This document shows, piece after piece, positions 44,548 through 47,906 of a stretch of DNA of 47,906 nucleotides. Position 1 is the stretch's first letter, and every line of letters begins with the position of its first letter. The translations under genes were made by a program, and so were the position numbers. Location of the stretch: assembly GCA_002751075.1 (NCBI GenBank), contig NAOQ01000201.1, forward strand, positions 69,137 through 117,042, given 5' to 3'. Below the pieces are notes generated by a model that did no database searches, was not told where the DNA came from, and saw only the letters and a program-made list of their open reading frames with translations. Origin of the DNA: Ichthyophonus hoferi. Lineage: Eukaryota > Opisthokonta > Ichthyosporea > Ichthyophonida > Ichthyophonidae.

Positions 44548-47500
44548 ATGGAGCATATGAAAAATTTCAGAGTAATAGGTCTACTAGTAATTGCTTCACT
44601 TCTTTTTATTCTAGCTGAAGGAAAAATACAGGATAACTCACCTCAATCATTTCAGAATTCACAACTTATAATCAATTCAAATGAATACAAAAAGTTTCCA
44701 ATTATTCGTTCTTCATTAATACGTGGTGTCAGACAAGCACCAGATATAATAGATAACACAGAACAAAGCACTGGCTGGAGTGAGCAGTCCTTTGGTCTAC
44801 CGCAGGATAATGATTTAGCAATATCAGAAGAAGATTTTAACAATATAGACGAGACGGAAATGAGTATTCTCTCTCTTGAATCTTTTTTAAAGCTTACTGT
44901 CTTTACTCTTTCTAACTTTCCTTTATTACTATTAATAATCTTTTCTTCACTTAGTCATATAATAATACAAATAGAGTTCCACCCCATTTTGATATCTATA
45001 CCAATATTTTTAATTTTCTCAATACATCAGTACATGATAAACCTGTCTTTAATTAAAACAATACGCAAGGTCAAAAACTTAATATGCATCGTAAATGACA
45101 TGTAATGAACATGCACTTTATTCTCCATTCCAAATTTATAGGCCTGAACCTGTACACATTCAAATACATATATTCTTAGCCAATAGAAATGGTTACATGC
45201 ATACCCATACAATATATGAATGCCAACATAGCATTTTCTTTTTCTTTATTATTATTATTATTTTTCTCTGGCTTGCATTCAACCCTTCTATTTCCCAATA
45301 GTAACATATTAATGGGGTACAGTTTCAAATCAATTAGGATCTTGCACTTCTGGCACAAGTGATGTGTTTAAGTGTGTTTGTGTATGCATGGAAGGACAGA
45401 TAGCATTTTGATGTGAACGCATTGTATATGTAGAGGAGTGCACATATAATATTGTATTTTGTTCTTATATATAACTAAATGTTTTATGTAGTCACATAAT
45501 CATAATATTTCCAAATGTTGGTATATGTTATAGCTCTAATCTAAGTAACATTCAACATAACACCCTTACACAGATGCCGACCCTATTTTATCAACAAACC
45601 AAGACGTTATTGATTTTGAATTACCTACACAAGGTAATATAGATTCTGGATTATCTATGCAAGAAGCCAATATTACATTATTGGCACAAGGAAATACCAG
45701 TTCCGAATCTCCATTGCAAGACAATTTAAATGAAAACCTACTATCACTCAAGGAGGTAGACAAGAATGAGTTGGCTAGACTAGGAAATATAACTTTTGAA
45801 TCACAGGTTCAAGAACATACAGGTCTTGAGGTTCCATCCCAGGAAAACATGACTAACAATTTCACACCTCAAAGAGATGGAAAGTTTTTAATAACCAACC
45901 AGAGTGATGGGAGTGAAGAAACACCTAATCAAGAAGACATCAATGATGGATTAGTCAATCAGGAGAATAAAGATATTGAATTGTTAATACAAAGCAATGG
46001 AGACCTCGGAATTATATCCCAAAATATATTTAATAATAATTCCCTCCCACAAGGAGTGGGGAATATGGGATTATCTAATGAAGAGAATGGAAACAAGGGA
46101 TTAACCAATCATATGAATACTAATAATGTATTAGTTTTTCCGGAGAACGGAAATAATAAATTGCCAATGCAAAGCGATGGAAATTTACGAATTATATCCC
46201 AAAATAAATCGAATGATAATTCCTTCGATCAAGGAGGTGGGACTGTCGGATTATCTGATGAAAAATACGGCATTGAAGAGCTAGAAAATGAGGAGAATGG
46301 AAATGTGGAATTGCCAATACAAGACAATGGGGATTTTGGAGTTATATCCCAAAACACATTGAATGATAACTCCCTCCTCCAAGGAGGTGGGAATGTGGGA
46401 TTATCTAGTGAAGCAAATGGCAATGAAGGATTGTCCAATCAAGGAAGCATTAATGATGAGTTGGCCAATCAAGGGAACATTAATGATGAACCGACCAATC
46501 AAGAGAATGTAAATTTTGAACTGCCAATACTAGACAATGGGGACCTTAGAGTTATATCTCAAAATAAATTGAATAATAATTCCCTCAATCAAGGAGATAG
46601 GAATGAGGAATTAGCCAGTCAGGAGAATGAAGATTTCGAAATACCAATACAAGGCAATAATGGGGTGCAGGTTATATCTGAAAATGTACTAAATGATACG
46701 TCCTTCAATGAAGGAGATAGGAATGAGGGACTTTTTAATGAAGAGAATGGCAATGATGGGCTGGAAAATCAGGGAAACGGAATTATCGAATTGCCAATGC
46801 AAGGAGATACGGGCTTTGATCCTATGATTCCAGGAAATCTAGAAAATAACTCACTCAATCAAGCAATTCCAACTCAAGTATTACCCACTCAAGGAATTTC
46901 AGATTTCAGTTTCAATGTACCCGGAACTAGTGACATTTTACTACCACTGCCTATGCAAGAAGACACAAGTGTTGGATTGTTTGTTCCTACTATTGAGCCC
47001 ACTATCATCACCATCCCCATTTTATCTACTGCACCGAAAAATAACATTATTATCAATAGACCCATAGCTGGAGATGAGTCTGTCTTCAGGCCCAATGCTA
47101 CACCTTTGCAATTTTCCAATATCATTCTTAACCCAACCTCTGGGCTTGAATCTACATCCAGTATTCCTAAAGTACCACAGCCAGGTAAGCATATTTTAAA
47201 TATTGATATCTTCAGTATTTTAACGCAGAAATTACTGTAGTTAACGGTATATAAAGCAATTAAAGTAATATGTGGGAGTAATTGCATGAATGTCGTTTTT
47301 TCCCTACTTCTACATCAAGGTGTAATATGACTTCATTAAACCATTTTAGATTCTTATTTTGGCAATTATTGCAGATTCCCTTCATTTTCATGCCATATGT
47401 ATATTTATTATCCTCCATGCATAAGCGTTTGTGAACGATATGCTCTTTTACAGCATATCTTTTTATATACTCAATTATATACGTTCTACTATATAATATT

Positions 47501-47906
47501 CAAAACTTTAAAATTAAGCTCATTTAACACCCATCTACCTTTACCCAGGTGCTGAATTCTACATGCCACTGACTAAAAAGTGTTTACAGTATCAGTCCAG
47601 AGGGCAGTTTATTACCTTAGGGGCATGCAACACCTCTCTCGCACTTGTAATGAAATTTTACAGAAATTATGGAGTCGGAATAAGAGGAGGAGAAAATCTT
47701 GTTTCACTACAGTCTGGAACTGGGTTGAAATGTTTGAGCACACTTGGACGAAATATACGATTGGGAGCCGTTGTCGGATTGCAGGATTGTGGACCAAGTA
47801 GATCTCAAAGGTGGAAAATTGTCAACCATAAACAAGTACAATTGGCTTCTAGTGGCTTGTGTATTGAGATGAAGAAAAGGATGCAGGATGGGATGTATAT
47901 GGCTGA
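44548..47906 (+). CDS. Secreted Asn/Gln-rich repeat protein with ricin-type lectin domain (3' end outside window)
   Basis: Exons 44548-44863, 45574-47184 and 47549 to beyond the window edge; phases 1 and 1 agree. At least 761 codons are visible. Residues 1-25 are a signal peptide (MKNFRVIGLLVIASLLFILAEG; the ATG at 44557 is an alternative start). Exon 2 encodes about 430 residues of degenerate repeats: long units start [EK]LP[IM]Q.NG.L.VISQN.LN.NSLNQGG and end with short GLSNEENGNEGL- or NQGNIN-like subrepeats. Many N-x-S/T sites suggest heavy N-glycosylation. A Pro/Thr-containing linker with PTIEPTIITIPIL follows. Exon 3 begins a ricin B-like beta-trefoil: GLKCLSTLGRNIRLG, VGLQDCGPSRSQRWKI (the QxW mark as SQRW) and ASSGLCIEM. 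This domain binds glycans in known proteins. An extracellular matrix or surface lectin is a reasonable inference; the repeat region itself is unrecognised. Confidence 0.8.

Overview
The window is AT-rich eukaryotic nuclear DNA. Its genes are cut by many short GT-AG introns, and the non-coding space is packed with microsatellites, above all arrays with a 5-bp period. The gene set (acylglycerol kinase, mitochondrial CLPX, an SLC2-type transporter, an F-box/ankyrin protein with DGA[ST]PLF-type repeats, a chitin-binding-like secreted protein and a secreted ricin-type lectin) points to an animal. The ankyrin style and compact introns suggest an early-branching one such as a sponge; that placement is inference.

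Left part (1-19948): a possible three-exon minus-strand gene of 75 codons (564-1277). Then a complete 14-exon minus-strand gene for acylglycerol kinase AGK (1687-10039, 398 codons). Head-to-head with it is a complete 13-exon plus-strand gene for the mitochondrial AAA+ unfoldase CLPX (12310-19948, 593 codons). Both products act in mitochondria, and the 2.3 kb between them carries a cluster of three CCAAT boxes. All exon junctions of both genes were checked for splice sites and phase. AGK introns hold large strand-polarised pentamer arrays, and the AGK signature motif GGDGT reads GTDGA.

Middle part (19949-37041): a TATA-driven three-exon SLC2/GLUT-like transporter (22604-25541, 540 codons) that lacks the usual helix-7 sugar motif; an unassigned WD40 protein on the minus strand (26985-28987, 420 codons); and a six-exon F-box plus about 14 ankyrin repeats protein (32168-37041, 639 codons), a likely SCF ubiquitin-ligase substrate adaptor.

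Right part (37042-47906): a diverged tandem duplication of an unidentified repeat family (38965-40460); an intronless secreted protein with an altered chitin-binding type 2 module and a Thr/Pro tail (41026-41481); a TATA box followed by a hairpin-rich segment that is either an exon or a structured RNA (42847-43276); and the 5' part of a secreted Asn/Gln-rich repeat protein ending in a ricin-type beta-trefoil, cut by the window edge (44548-47906). No tRNA, rRNA, CRISPR array or intact mobile element was recognised.
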